DNA from: Clostridia bacterium
GTDB lineage: Bacteria > Bacillota > Clostridia > Oscillospirales > Butyricicoccaceae
Reading direction: 5' to 3'
Assembly: GCA_017396925.1 (NCBI GenBank)
Contig: JAFQKM010000218.1
Span: 1 to 16,928, forward strand
Length of the DNA: 16,928 nt
Part shown: positions 1 through 5,873 of the stretch, piece after piece
How positions within the stretch are numbered: the first letter of the stretch is position 1
Layout: every line of letters starts with the position of its first letter
The notes under the pieces: generated by a model
Database searches by the model: none
What the model was told of the DNA's origin: nothing
The model's input: only the letters and a program-made list of their open reading frames with translations
Made by a program: the position numbers and the translations under genes

Positions 1-1
1 G

Positions 2-187
2 GAGGACTTTGCCTACGTTGCCAATGAGATCCCCAGCACCTTCCTGGCTGTTGCAGCAGGCAAGCCCGAGGATGGCTACTGCTATCCCCAGCACCATCCC
101 AAGGCCATCTTCCACGAAGATACCCTGCCCGTCGGTGCAGCTGTATATGCACATGTTGCTATGGAATGGCTGAAGAACAACAAGTAA
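2..187 (+). CDS. M20-family amidohydrolase, C-terminal end (partial)
   Basis: The last 61 codons of a gene that begins before the window. The readable protein starts EDFAYVANEIPSTFLAV and ends EWLKNNK. The EDFAY motif, the following PQHHPKAIFHED stretch with the metal-site histidine region, and the LPVGAAVYAHVA ending match the C-terminal catalytic part of M20D amidohydrolases (hippurate hydrolase/N-acyl-amino-acid hydrolase type), which are binuclear metal enzymes that cleave N-acyl bonds. The substrate cannot be told from this fragment. A strong intrinsic terminator follows the stop codon by 14 nt. A diverged second copy of the last 21 codons lies at 371-433, so this locus probably once held two related amidohydrolase genes in tandem. 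Confidence 0.85.
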   Translation, partial: EDFAYVANEIPSTFLAVAAGKPEDGYCYPQHHPKAIFHEDTLPVGAAVYAHVAMEWLKNNK

Positions 188-201
188 GTTGATTTTTGCT
201 G

Positions 202-232
202 AAAAAGCTGCCTGGAAAGGCAGCTTTTTCTT
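202..232 (+). terminator. Intrinsic terminator of the amidohydrolase gene (copy A)
   Basis: A perfect 12-bp stem (202-213 with 218-229) closes a GGAA loop, and the right arm ends in a T run. It starts 14 nt after the stop codon. A near-identical terminator lies at 449-476, and its right arm is found again at 631-642. Confidence 0.93.
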
Positions 233-240
233 ATGGGGCA

Positions 241-360
241 GGGTATCTTCAGGCGCGCAAGTGCGCGCCCGGCCGATTGTTCGGCCGCCGATTTCGGAAG
301 GCTTAGCCGCGCGAAATCTATAAAATGAAAAGGGGTCCCTGCGAAATGGTACATTTCGTG
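241..360. repeat. Intergenic palindrome cluster 1
   Basis: No gene is visible. The stretch is a chain of short inverted repeats: GGCGCGC/GCGCGCC around AAGT (252-269), CGGCCGA/TCGGCCG around TTGT (270-287), GATTTCG/CGAAATC arms (290-296 and 312-318), and CGAAATG/CATTTCG around GTA (342-358). Adjoining hairpins of this density, with no T runs, suggest a palindromic intergenic repeat (REP- or MITE-like) or its remains rather than a protein gene. Whether it recurs elsewhere in the genome cannot be judged from this window. Confidence 0.6.
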
Positions 361-364
361 GGGA

Positions 365-433
365 ATGGCTCTGCCCGTCGGTGCAGCAACCTATGCACAC
401 GTCGCCATGGAATGGCTGAAGAACAACAAGTAA
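365..433 (+). pseudogene. Orphan 3' tail of a second amidohydrolase copy
   Basis: Positions 371-433 repeat the last 21 codons of the gene ending at 187, including the stop codon, with 7 differences in 63 bases. Four of the changed codons are synonymous and one replaces Val by Thr (LPVGAATYAHVAMEWLKNNK). That pattern points to a paralogue that diverged under selection rather than a fresh duplication. Upstream the similarity ends abruptly at about 370 and the frame has a stop at 326-328. All that remains is a possible 22-codon ORF from the ATG at 365, which I take to be a deletion scar rather than a gene. A copy of the terminator follows. Confidence 0.8.
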
Positions 434-448
434 GCATGACTTTATAGA

Positions 449-480
449 AAAAAGCTGCCTGGAAAGGCAGCTTTTTCTTT
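449..480 (+). terminator. Intrinsic terminator (copy B) after the orphan tail
   Basis: The same 12-bp stem and GGAA loop as the terminator at 202-229 (arms 449-460 and 465-476), followed by CTTT. The 15 nt between stop codon and stem differ from copy A, so the stem and coding tail are better conserved than the spacer. Confidence 0.92.
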
Positions 481-530
481 TGCAATTTGTTTTTTCACGG
501 ACATGTGCCGGGGAAAAACTCCCTATTCCG

Positions 531-611
531 GCGATTTTCCGCAGAAAATCGGTGAAACCGCGCAGCAGCGCGGAAAAATCTCTAAATGTCAAAAAATCCG
601 CAGATTTTTTG
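531..611. repeat. Intergenic palindrome cluster 2 with CGCA-type loops
   Basis: Three perfect hairpins follow one another: CGATTTTC/GAAAATCG with loop CGCA (532-551), CCGCGC/GCGCGG with loop AGCA (558-573), and AAAAAATC/GATTTTTT with loop CGCA (591-610). No coding sequence is credible here. The shared NGCA loops suggest one repeated unit or one structured element. A loose resemblance to cluster 1 (a GCGCG-AAATCT-TAAATG-like string near 308-327 and near 568-589) hints that both are decayed copies of one repeat. Confidence 0.6.
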
Positions 612-624
612 ATAGGGCGGATGT

Positions 625-654
625 CTGCAAAGGCAGCTTTTTCTTATAGGGCAG
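625..654 (+). repeat. Third partial copy of the terminator region
   Basis: Positions 629-654 match 216-241 (the right terminator arm and the bases after it, through TTCTTAT-GGGCAG) with one difference. The left arm is missing or replaced, leaving only a CTGC/GCAG stem. It looks like another breakpoint remnant of the duplicated amidohydrolase 3' region and is unlikely to terminate efficiently. Confidence 0.65.
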
Positions 655-657
655 AGC

Positions 658-694
658 ACAAAAAAGCCGCATCCGATTCGTTTCAGATGCGGCT
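658..694 (-). terminator. Intrinsic terminator of mgtE
   Basis: On the minus strand a stem of AGCCGCATC/GATGCGGCT (arms 686-694 and 665-673) with a 12-nt loop is followed by a run of U. It lies 10 nt past the mgtE stop codon. Confidence 0.88.
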
Positions 695-704
695 TATGTT
701 TTTC

Positions 705-2051
705 TTACAGCCCCAGTACGGCGGTGGCGATGGTCAGGTAGATGACCAGCGACAGGGCATCGACGATGGTCGAAATAAAGGGGTTGGCCATAACGGCAGG
801 GTCGAGCTTGAGACGCTTGGCCAGCAGAGGCAGCGTACAGCCGACCAGCTTGGCCACGATAACGGTGGCATAGAGGGTCAGGCAAATGACCAGCGCGATG
901 GGAATGGTCAGCTTGTCGAAGATCAGCAGTTTGACGAAGTTGGCCACAGCCAGTACAGCACCGGCGATGACGGCAACGCGGGCTTCCTTCCACAGGATGG
1001 CCGGCAGGTCGGAGAGATCGACGTCACCCAGCGAGATGGCACGGATGATGGTGGCCGAAGCCTGGCTGCCCGAGTTACCGCCCGTCGAGGTCAGCATGGG
1101 GATATAGGCGGTCAGTACAACGCAGGCGGCCAGCGATTCCTCAAAGGAGGTCAGGATAATGCTGGTGAAGGTGGCCGACAGCATCAGGACCAGCAGCCAG
1201 ACGATACGCGAACGGAAAAGTTCGATAACGCCGGTCTTGAGATAGGGCTTGTCAGTGGGGGTAACGGCCGACATCATGGCGATATCTTCGGTGGCCTCTT
1301 CTTCGATAACATCCAGCGCGTCGTCGAAGGTGATGATACCGACCAGACGTTGTTCCTTGTCGACGACCGGCATGACCGAGAAGCCGTATTTACTCAGGGT
1401 CTGAACGGCCTCTTCCTTGTCCATCATGGTGTCGACCGAGATCAGGTTGGTCTCCATGATATCGCCGATGATCTGCTCGCGGTCGGCCAGCAGCAGCTGA
1501 CGGACGGTGACCAGACCACGCAGTACGCGGCGCTCGTCGGTGACATAGCAGGTGTAGATGGTTTCTTTATCGGCGCCCGTCTGACGGATGCGGTTGAAGG
1601 CCTGATCGACCGTCATTTCCTTCTGCAGACGGACATACTCGGTGGTCATGATGGAACCGGCCGAGTCTTCGGGATAGTTTAAAATCTGATTGATGACCCT
1701 TCGGGTTTCGGGGTCGGTATTGCGCAGGATTCGTTTGACCACGCCGGCCGGCATCTCTTCGATCAGGTCGACGGCATCGTCGACGAAGAGCTCGTCCAGC
1801 ACTTCTTTCAGCTCTTTATCGGTAAAGGCACGGATCAGAACTTCCTGGCTGTCGAAATCCATTTCGACAAAGGCCTCCGAGGCCAGTTCCTTGGGCAGAA
1901 TACGGAAGAGAACGGGCAGGCTCTCTTCGGGCATCTCCTCAAGGATCAGCGCGACGTCGGGGCCGTTGAGTACAACAAAGAGATTCTTCAGGTCGACGAA
2001 TCTCTTGGCCTTGAGCAGCTCAAGGGCTTTTTCTGTCATATTGATTTCCAA
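705..2051 (-). CDS. mgtE: MgtE-type magnesium transporter
   Basis: A 448-aa inner-membrane Mg2+ channel/transporter of the usual family length. It has an N-terminal acidic helical MgtE-N domain (about residues 1-125), a tandem CBS domain that senses cytosolic Mg2+ (about 130-255, beginning near PEDSAGSIMT), and a membrane domain of about five helices (about 275-448). The membrane domain carries the family signature MLTSTGGNSGSQASATIIRA. I favour the TTG at 2049-2051: a GGAGG at 2061-2065 sits 9 nt upstream, whereas the first in-frame ATG, four codons later, would be 21 nt away. The gene is alone in its unit, with its own promoter, a long leader and a terminator. The membrane and CBS parts are complete and I see no frameshift. 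Confidence 0.96.
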   Translation of the reverse strand: MEINMTEKALELLKAKRFVDLKNLFVVLNGPDVALILEEMPEESLPVLFRILPKELASEAFVEMDFDSQEVLIRAFTDKELKEVLDELFVDDAVDLIEEMPAGVVKRILRNTDPETRRVINQILNYPEDSAGSIMTTEYVRLQKEMTVDQAFNRIRQTGADKETIYTCYVTDERRVLRGLVTVRQLLLADREQIIGDIMETNLISVDTMMDKEEAVQTLSKYGFSVMPVVDKEQRLVGIITFDDALDVIEEEATEDIAMMSAVTPTDKPYLKTGVIELFRSRIVWLLVLMLSATFTSIILTSFEESLAACVVLTAYIPMLTSTGGNSGSQASATIIRAISLGDVDLSDLPAILWKEARVAVIAGAVLAVANFVKLLIFDKLTIPIALVICLTLYATVIVAKLVGCTLPLLAKRLKLDPAVMANPFISTIVDALSLVIYLTIATAVLGL

Positions 2052-2275
2052 GTCTTAATTCCTCCGGACTGAAGTTTAATCAGGGGTTGGAAGTAAGATG
2101 CGGAACGTCGGGGACGGTATGTTACAGAGCGAACAGGCGGCGCCGGCATGCATTGCATCCGGCAGGGGTCTGATTCAGTTTTCGACTTCGTCCGGGACCC
2201 GCACCTCTGCTACTTCCGGCATCCATGTTGTTCACCTCACATTATATATAAAGAAAATATTTGCCTTATAGGCCA
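2052..2275 (-). promoter_or_regulatory. Long structured 5' leader of mgtE
   Basis: About 225 nt separate the predicted transcription start (near 2275) from the mgtE start codon. The leader contains a possible leader ORF (2122-2226), a GCCGG-ATGCA/TGCAT-CCGGC hairpin (2142-2163), and GGGTC/GACCC pairing between 2196-2200 and 2166-2170. Between the ORF stop and the SD lies a 55-nt stretch (2069-2123) with 21 C and only 6 G on the transcribed-sense strand. I looked for the M-box (ykoK) Mg2+ riboswitch core and could not find it. The layout recalls leader-peptide plus Rho-site control of Mg2+ transporters in enterobacteria; that parallel is inference. Confidence 0.5.
2122..2226 (-). CDS. Possible 34-aa leader peptide of mgtE
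   Basis: An ATG at 2224-2226 is preceded at 6 nt by GAGGTG (2233-2238), a credible ribosome binding site. It opens a 34-codon ORF ending at 2122-2124. The peptide is rich in Arg, Gly, Ser and Cys, starts MDAGSSRGAG and ends CRRRLFAL, with two isolated prolines at residues 11 and 21. It lies entirely within the predicted mgtE transcript and stops 71 nt before the mgtE start. Its Arg codons (AGA, CGA) are unlike those of the neighbouring genes, so either it is a leader whose translation, not product, matters, or it is a chance ORF. No known family is recognised. Confidence 0.3.
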   Translation of the reverse strand: MDAGSSRGAGPGRSRKLNQTPAGCNACRRRLFAL

Positions 2276-2281
2276 CTTTAT

Positions 2282-2310
2282 AGTGTACTTTTTTCAACTT
2301 GGTTTGTCAA
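2282..2310 (-). promoter_or_regulatory. Sigma-A promoter of mgtE
   Basis: On the minus strand a consensus TTGACA (2305-2310) is followed, after 17 nt, by TACACT (2282-2287), which keeps the key T, A and final T of a -10 box. Another -10-like TATAAT lies at 2241-2246 but has no good -35. The region upstream is an AT-rich break between spoIIP and mgtE. Confidence 0.6.
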
Positions 2311-2349
2311 GGCCGGATTTGGGCGGAAGGGGAATCCAAACCGAATGAG

Positions 2350-2376
2350 AAAAGCTCCGCGTGTAGGCGGAGCTTT
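2350..2376 (-). terminator. Intrinsic terminator of gpr-spoIIP
   Basis: On the minus strand the stem AAAGCTCCGC/GCGGAGCTTT (10 bp, 6-nt loop) starts a few bases past the spoIIP stop and continues into TTTTCTCATT. Confidence 0.9.
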
Positions 2377-2378
2377 CG

Positions 2379-3452
2379 TTATGTCCGTTCCAGCAGCAGA
2401 TCGGCCAGACCTTCGGCAAAAAGGCGGGCGGAGGAAAGGGCCTCTTCAAGGGTATTGCCCGTGGTGCCGACCTCGACCAGCATGCTGCCCGGCGTGACGT
2501 GCTGGTTGAAACGGGCGGCGCGCAGGTTGAGGGGACGCATCAGGCCGGGATGGGCGGTGTTGAGCGCCTGCTGCAGCTTGAGCTGAAAGGAGAGATTGTC
2601 CTGCCAGCCGTCGTGCACCAATCCTCCGCCGTCGGTGCCGCAGACCAGCATCAGCTGAGCGGTCTCGCGGCCGCCCACATCGGCCACCGTTTTGTATTTG
2701 ACGCCGCTCTGGGTCACCATGGCGTCCCGGTGGACGTCGATGACCAGCTTGATCGAAGGATTTTCCTTGATGTGGGCCGAGATATCTTCCAGCGCGCGGT
2801 TATAGGAGCCGGAATAGGCCGGGCTGTCGTTGAGGGTTTCGGAATGGATGGTTTTAATGCCTTTTTCGTTCAGTATACGGGTGATCTCCCGGCCAACCCG
2901 CACAACGTTATAGTCACAGTCGGTGGTTCGGTCGGTATCAGAAGGGGTGTAGTTATACCGGGCGGTCGGCGTATAGCTTTCGGTGCCATGGGTGTGCATG
3001 ACCAGCACCTGCACCTGATCACCCGACAGACGCACAGGATCCTTGGCTTTGAGCAGCGCCGAAACATCGACCGTATAGTCGGTCTGGTTTTTGATATAGA
3101 CGGCGCCGCTGCCGTCATAATCGCCCGAAGTGCCGTCGATGGTAACCGCACGGGTTTCCGATGGGGGCAGAGATACCGATGAAGATTCGGGCGGCGCCGG
3201 CAGGATGCTTTCAAAGACCGATTGGGAAGGTTCGGCATCCGGGTCGATCAGACAGGGGAGGGGTTCAGAAGCAGCGGCCAGTTTGGTGACCGCTGCTTCA
3301 AAGCGTCGGCCGCTCTCGCGAACCGAAGTCTCGATGCGGGCGGCCCAGCCGGTTCTGAGCAGCAGGACAGCGAAAAGAAAGAGTACCAGTGCCTGTCCGG
3401 GAATGGCGCGGCTGGGGTTTCGGGGACTTCTTCGGCGGTATCTGGCAGGCAT
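2379..3452 (-). CDS. spoIIP: Stage II sporulation protein P (SpoIIP)
   Basis: A 357-aa membrane-anchored peptidoglycan amidase/endopeptidase that works with SpoIID and SpoIIM to thin septal wall and drive engulfment of the forespore. A basic N-terminus precedes one membrane segment (about residues 20-34). A low-complexity Pro/Ser/Glu linker (about 60-100) follows, then the catalytic domain (about 145-355). Recognisable family motifs are VMHTHGTESY (151-160), VIDVHRDA and, near the end, RFNQHVTPGSMLVEVG with TGNTLEEA; their His and Glu residues are the expected metal and catalytic positions. The start is fixed by AAAGGAG (3461-3467) 8 nt upstream. It is co-directional with gpr, 53 nt downstream of it, the order conserved in many spore formers. 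Confidence 0.95.
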   Translation of the reverse strand: MPARYRRRSPRNPSRAIPGQALVLFLFAVLLLRTGWAARIETSVRESGRRFEAAVTKLAAASEPLPCLIDPDAEPSQSVFESILPAPPESSSVSLPPSETRAVTIDGTSGDYDGSGAVYIKNQTDYTVDVSALLKAKDPVRLSGDQVQVLVMHTHGTESYTPTARYNYTPSDTDRTTDCDYNVVRVGREITRILNEKGIKTIHSETLNDSPAYSGSYNRALEDISAHIKENPSIKLVIDVHRDAMVTQSGVKYKTVADVGGRETAQLMLVCGTDGGGLVHDGWQDNLSFQLKLQQALNTAHPGLMRPLNLRAARFNQHVTPGSMLVEVGTTGNTLEEALSSARLFAEGLADLLLERT

Positions 3453-3505
3453 GGCGGAGGCTCCTTTGCAGTGGGATATCCTATCCTATGCGGCAGAAGA
3501 TCCGG

Positions 3506-4375
3506 TTATGCCAGCAGCGCCTCGATCTCGCTGATGGGCAGATCGCCGTGCAGCGCCATGTCGATGCCATAACCCACCACCTTGGCCGCCTTCTGCACCA
3601 GCAGGTCGATCTCGCCGGGGGTGACGAGGAAGCCTTGGGGAAGATCGTGGGGCGGCGTTTCGAGATCAAGCAAATCACAGGCCAGCGTAGATGCATCGGT
3701 GACGGTGGGCACACCAACGGCGATGACGGGCACGCCGAGGGTATCATAATTGAGGGCATGGCGCTTGCTGCGGGCCCCTTCGCCGGGGATGATGCCGCCG
3801 GTCGACAGCTGAAAGCTGCGGCAAAGACGATCGAGGGAGGCGGCAGCCAGAGCGTCGATGGCAACGACGGCAGCCGGCTTGATCCGCTCGACGACGCCGG
3901 CGATCAGCTCGATGGGCTCCATGCCGGTGCGGCCCATAACGCCCGGCGCCAGTGCGGTGACCGTGCGCAGTTCATCAAAAAGTCCGGGGCAGCTGTGCTG
4001 CAGATGACGGGTGACGATCAGCTTGTCGGCGGCATAAGGGCCAAGGGCATCGGCGGTTACCATACGGTTTCCCAGCCCGATGACCAGAATGCTGCCATCG
4101 GCAGGGAGCAGCCTGCGCAGGTAATCGGCCAGCAGGGCGGCGGCTTCGGGGATGCGGTCTTCATCCGTCTGCCAGTCCGGCGGCAGATCGAGGGTGATAT
4201 ACCGCCCCTCGGGTTTGTTCAGCGCCGCGGCGGCTTCGGGAGAGGAAAGGGTGATGTCGGTGACTTCGATGTTTTCAATGCAGGTATGCTCGATGGCAAG
4301 ACCGGGCAGGGAAGGGGGAACCTGCCCCAGACGGGCATGACGCTCGAGGGCAAGGTCGGTGCGGACGGTGTACAT
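3506..4375 (-). CDS. gpr: Germination protease GPR (SASP-specific, family A25)
   Basis: A 289-aa protease that degrades the small acid-soluble spore proteins protecting spore DNA, early in germination. The N-terminus MYTVRTDLALE has the family's RTDLA motif, close to where the zymogen is self-processed. ILVIGLGNRMVTADALGP (residues 96-113) and VAIDALA (171-177) carry the two conserved aspartates, D109 and D174; their 65-residue spacing agrees with the pair known to be essential in Bacillus GPR. I chose the ATG at 4373-4375 because GGAGG (4383-4387) lies 7 nt upstream; an in-frame TTG seven codons earlier has no SD. The protein is short against about 370 aa in Bacillus, but both catalytic segments are present. 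Expression under a forespore sigma factor is expected from the family; I could not assign a clear sigma-G promoter. Confidence 0.94.
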   Translation of the reverse strand: MYTVRTDLALERHARLGQVPPSLPGLAIEHTCIENIEVTDITLSSPEAAAALNKPEGRYITLDLPPDWQTDEDRIPEAAALLADYLRRLLPADGSILVIGLGNRMVTADALGPYAADKLIVTRHLQHSCPGLFDELRTVTALAPGVMGRTGMEPIELIAGVVERIKPAAVVAIDALAAASLDRLCRSFQLSTGGIIPGEGARSKRHALNYDTLGVPVIAVGVPTVTDASTLACDLLDLETPPHDLPQGFLVTPGEIDLLVQKAAKVVGYGIDMALHGDLPISEIEALLA

Positions 4376-4421
4376 AGGCAGACCTCCAGAGGGCAAAATA
4401 TGAGTCCTTTTAAGTCTTGAC

Positions 4422-4439
4422 GATATTTTTTAAAATATC
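4422..4439. promoter_or_regulatory. 18-bp AT palindrome between gpr and rpsT
   Basis: GATATTTT/AAAATATC with a TT centre forms a perfect palindrome, followed by an A run to 4448 that abuts the rpsT -35 box. It sits in the 142-bp divergent spacer, so it could be an operator for gpr or rpsT, or an AT-rich upstream element. No transcript ends here, so a terminator role is unlikely. Confidence 0.4.
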
Positions 4440-4451
4440 CAAAAAAAATCC

Positions 4452-4480
4452 TTGCATTTTGTGCCGCGGAGTGCTAATAT
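4452..4480 (+). promoter_or_regulatory. Sigma-A promoter of rpsT
   Basis: TTGCAT (4452-4457), a 17-nt spacer and TAATAT (4475-4480). An A tract of nine bases directly upstream could act as an UP element, as expected for a ribosomal protein gene. Confidence 0.8.
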
Positions 4481-4517
4481 GTATGTGTTGTAAATTTGTC
4501 TGAAGGAGGTTGTGATT

Positions 4518-4778
4518 TTGCCTAACATCAAGTCTGCTAAGAAGCGCGTTCTCGTTAGCAAGCTGCAGAACGAGAAGAACCGTGCTGCTAAGTCTGCACT
4601 GAAGACTCAGCTGAAGAAGTTCGATGCTGCTCTGGAAGTCGGCGGTGAAGCCGCTAAGGAAGCTTTCAACGCTACAAACAAGGCTATTGACAAGGCTGTT
4701 GCTCAGGGTATTCTGCACAAGAATGCAGCTGCTCGCAAGAAGAGCCAGGTAGCTGGTAAGCTCAACTCCGCTCAGTAA
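4518..4778 (+). CDS. rpsT: 30S ribosomal protein S20
   Basis: An 86-aa basic protein beginning (M)PNIKSAKKRVLVS, the invariant start of bacterial S20, and of normal family length. It binds the 5' domain and helix 44 of 16S rRNA in the small subunit. Initiation is at TTG (4518-4520): AAGGAGG (4503-4509) lies 8 nt upstream, while the upstream in-frame GTG at 4512 is only 2 nt from the SD and would add residues the family lacks. Codon use is that of a highly expressed gene (GCT, AAG, CGT/CGC). It is monocistronic, divergent from gpr and convergent with trxA. Confidence 0.97.
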   Translation: MPNIKSAKKRVLVSKLQNEKNRAAKSALKTQLKKFDAALEVGGEAAKEAFNATNKAIDKAVAQGILHKNAAARKKSQVAGKLNSAQ

Positions 4779-4804
4779 GTTCTGTATAGAGATCACACGA
4801 AATA

Positions 4805-4836
4805 AAGCCGACCGGGTTCGCCCGGCCGGCTTTTTT
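4805..4836 (+). terminator. Terminator of rpsT, probably bidirectional with trxA
   Basis: The stem AAGCCG-CCGGG/CCCGG-CGGCTT has a TTCG tetraloop and one internal mismatch, followed on the plus strand by six T. Read from the minus strand the same hairpin is followed by CTTTATTT and lies 29 nt past the trxA stop, so it can serve both convergent genes. Confidence 0.92.
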
Positions 4837-4865
4837 GCGTTATACACAGTTTGTTGATAAATGCC

Positions 4866-5210
4866 TTATGCCTGTGCTTCGGCAATGCGCTTCTTGGATT
4901 CCTCGATGAGGGTAAGGATATCTTCCTTGGGGCGGGCGCCGACGGCCTTCAGCACACCCTTGCCGTCCTTGAAGGCGACCATGGTGGGAACGCTCATAAC
5001 GCCGTACTGGCGGGCCAGCTTGACATTCTGGTCGATATCCAGCTTGACGATCTCGATCTCGTTGGGGTTGACCTCACCGGCAACCTCTTCCAGAATGGGA
5101 GCCAGCATCTTGCAGGGGCCGCACCATGTAGCGAAAAAGTCTACGATGACCAGCTTGCCGCTGTTGATGGTCTCTTCAAATGCTGCTGCGTCGATAACTC
5201 TCAGTGCCAT
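4866..5210 (-). CDS. trxA: Thioredoxin
   Basis: A 114-aa cytosolic thiol-disulfide oxidoreductase. It has the active site FFATWCGPCK with Cys30 and Cys33, and the cis-proline loop SVPT (Pro75), followed by the usual VAFKDGK strand and turn. The length fits thioredoxin 1. The start at 5208-5210 is set by GGAGG (5219-5223) 8 nt upstream. It is a single gene with its own promoter. It reduces ribonucleotide reductase and other protein disulfides and is recycled by thioredoxin reductase, which is not in this window. Confidence 0.96.
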   Translation of the reverse strand: MALRVIDAAAFEETINSGKLVIVDFFATWCGPCKMLAPILEEVAGEVNPNEIEIVKLDIDQNVKLARQYGVMSVPTMVAFKDGKGVLKAVGARPKEDILTLIEESKKRIAEAQA

Positions 5211-5252
5211 TGTATAAACCTCCGTTTGGTAAATTGTTTTATTTGCACCTTC

Positions 5253-5281
5253 AGTATAGCACGGTTGTCCCTTAAAGTCTA
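5253..5281 (-). promoter_or_regulatory. Sigma-A promoter of trxA
   Basis: On the minus strand TAGACT (5276-5281), a 17-nt spacer and TATACT (5253-5258), about 40 nt upstream of the trxA start codon. Confidence 0.7.
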
Positions 5282-5348
5282 TACCTTTTTGGTACAAATT
5301 GAAAATGTTTTCCGTTTTTGGAAAGTGCCGGGGATACGGGGGCGGAAG

Positions 5349-5378
5349 TTGCCTATTTGCCCTCTTCTGTGTTATAAT
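5349..5378 (+). promoter_or_regulatory. Sigma-A promoter of the mrnC operon
   Basis: TTGCCT (5349-5354), an 18-nt spacer and a consensus TATAAT (5373-5378). Transcription from here would give a leader of about 70 nt before mrnC and could run through the next two genes. Confidence 0.72.
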
Positions 5379-5457
5379 TAAATTTAACGGCGGAATGCCG
5401 ACTTATACATTCTATATTAAATATATAAGATCAGATTCGAAAGATCGGGTGATCCAT

Positions 5458-5871
5458 TTGGAATTATTCAGAGAAAATATGACCAGGGCTCAGGTCTTGG
5501 CCTATCCCACACTGACCCTTGCCCATGTGGGCGACTGTGTTTACGAGCTGCTGGCCCGCAGCCGCGTTGTGCACAAGGGTGTATATAAAGCCCACGAGAC
5601 CCATCGCCGTACCGTCGCGCTGGTCAGCGCCGAGGCGCAGCATCAGGGCGCACGCGCCATTCTGCCCCAGCTGACCGAAGACGAATTGGCGGTATTCGGC
5701 CGCGGCCGCAATGCCAAGCCCAAGACCATTCCCAAGCATGCCGGCCTGGAGGCCTATGCCTATGCCACCGGCCTGGAGTGCCTCTTCGGCTATCTCTATC
5801 TGCTGGGCGAAAACGAGCGCATCGATACGCTGTGGAAGGCCGTCGCTGCCGAGATCGACCCTGAAGCATAA
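5458..5871 (+). CDS. mrnC: Mini-ribonuclease III
   Basis: A 137-aa protein made of an RNase III catalytic domain without the double-stranded-RNA-binding domain. In Bacillus this enzyme matures the ends of 23S rRNA. The signature LTLAHVGDCVYELLARS contains the catalytic aspartate (D26), and the RGRNAKPKTIPKHAGLEAYAYATGLECLFGYLYL stretch carries the second half of the active site (read here as RGRNAK followed by YATGLECLFGYLYL). I chose the TTG at 5458-5460 (MELFRENM) because it matches the family's N-terminus and has GGGTGA just upstream; the ATG at 5479 is possible but lacks an SD. The stop is 2 nt before the next gene. Confidence 0.93.
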   Translation: MELFRENMTRAQVLAYPTLTLAHVGDCVYELLARSRVVHKGVYKAHETHRRTVALVSAEAQHQGARAILPQLTEDELAVFGRGRNAKPKTIPKHAGLEAYAYATGLECLFGYLYLLGENERIDTLWKAVAAEIDPEA

Positions 5872-5873
5872 CC

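Noticed and set aside
365..433. A functional 22-aa peptide gene (ATG at 365)
   Set aside because: The peptide is simply the C-terminal tail of the amidohydrolase. The GGGG before the ATG is a poor and poorly spaced SD, so a gene remnant is the simpler reading.
480..1682. A 400-codon plus-strand ORF across the intergenic repeats and antisense to mgtE
   Set aside because: It starts within the terminator/repeat zone and then mirrors mgtE. Its Gly/Gln/Asp-rich product is typical of an antisense shadow.
2241..2246. TATAAT on the minus strand as the mgtE -10 box
   Set aside because: No acceptable -35 lies 16-18 nt upstream, and transcription from it would start at the leader ORF's SD. The TTGACA promoter at 2282-2310 fits better.
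2069..2275. M-box (ykoK) magnesium riboswitch upstream of mgtE
   Set aside because: Expected from the gene's family, but the conserved core (a GCTGCTGCCC-like segment and its partners) is not present on the minus strand, so I do not call it.
4394..4396. TTG start for gpr seven codons upstream of the chosen ATG
   Set aside because: It has no SD, and the extra residues include the SD-bearing sequence of the downstream ATG.
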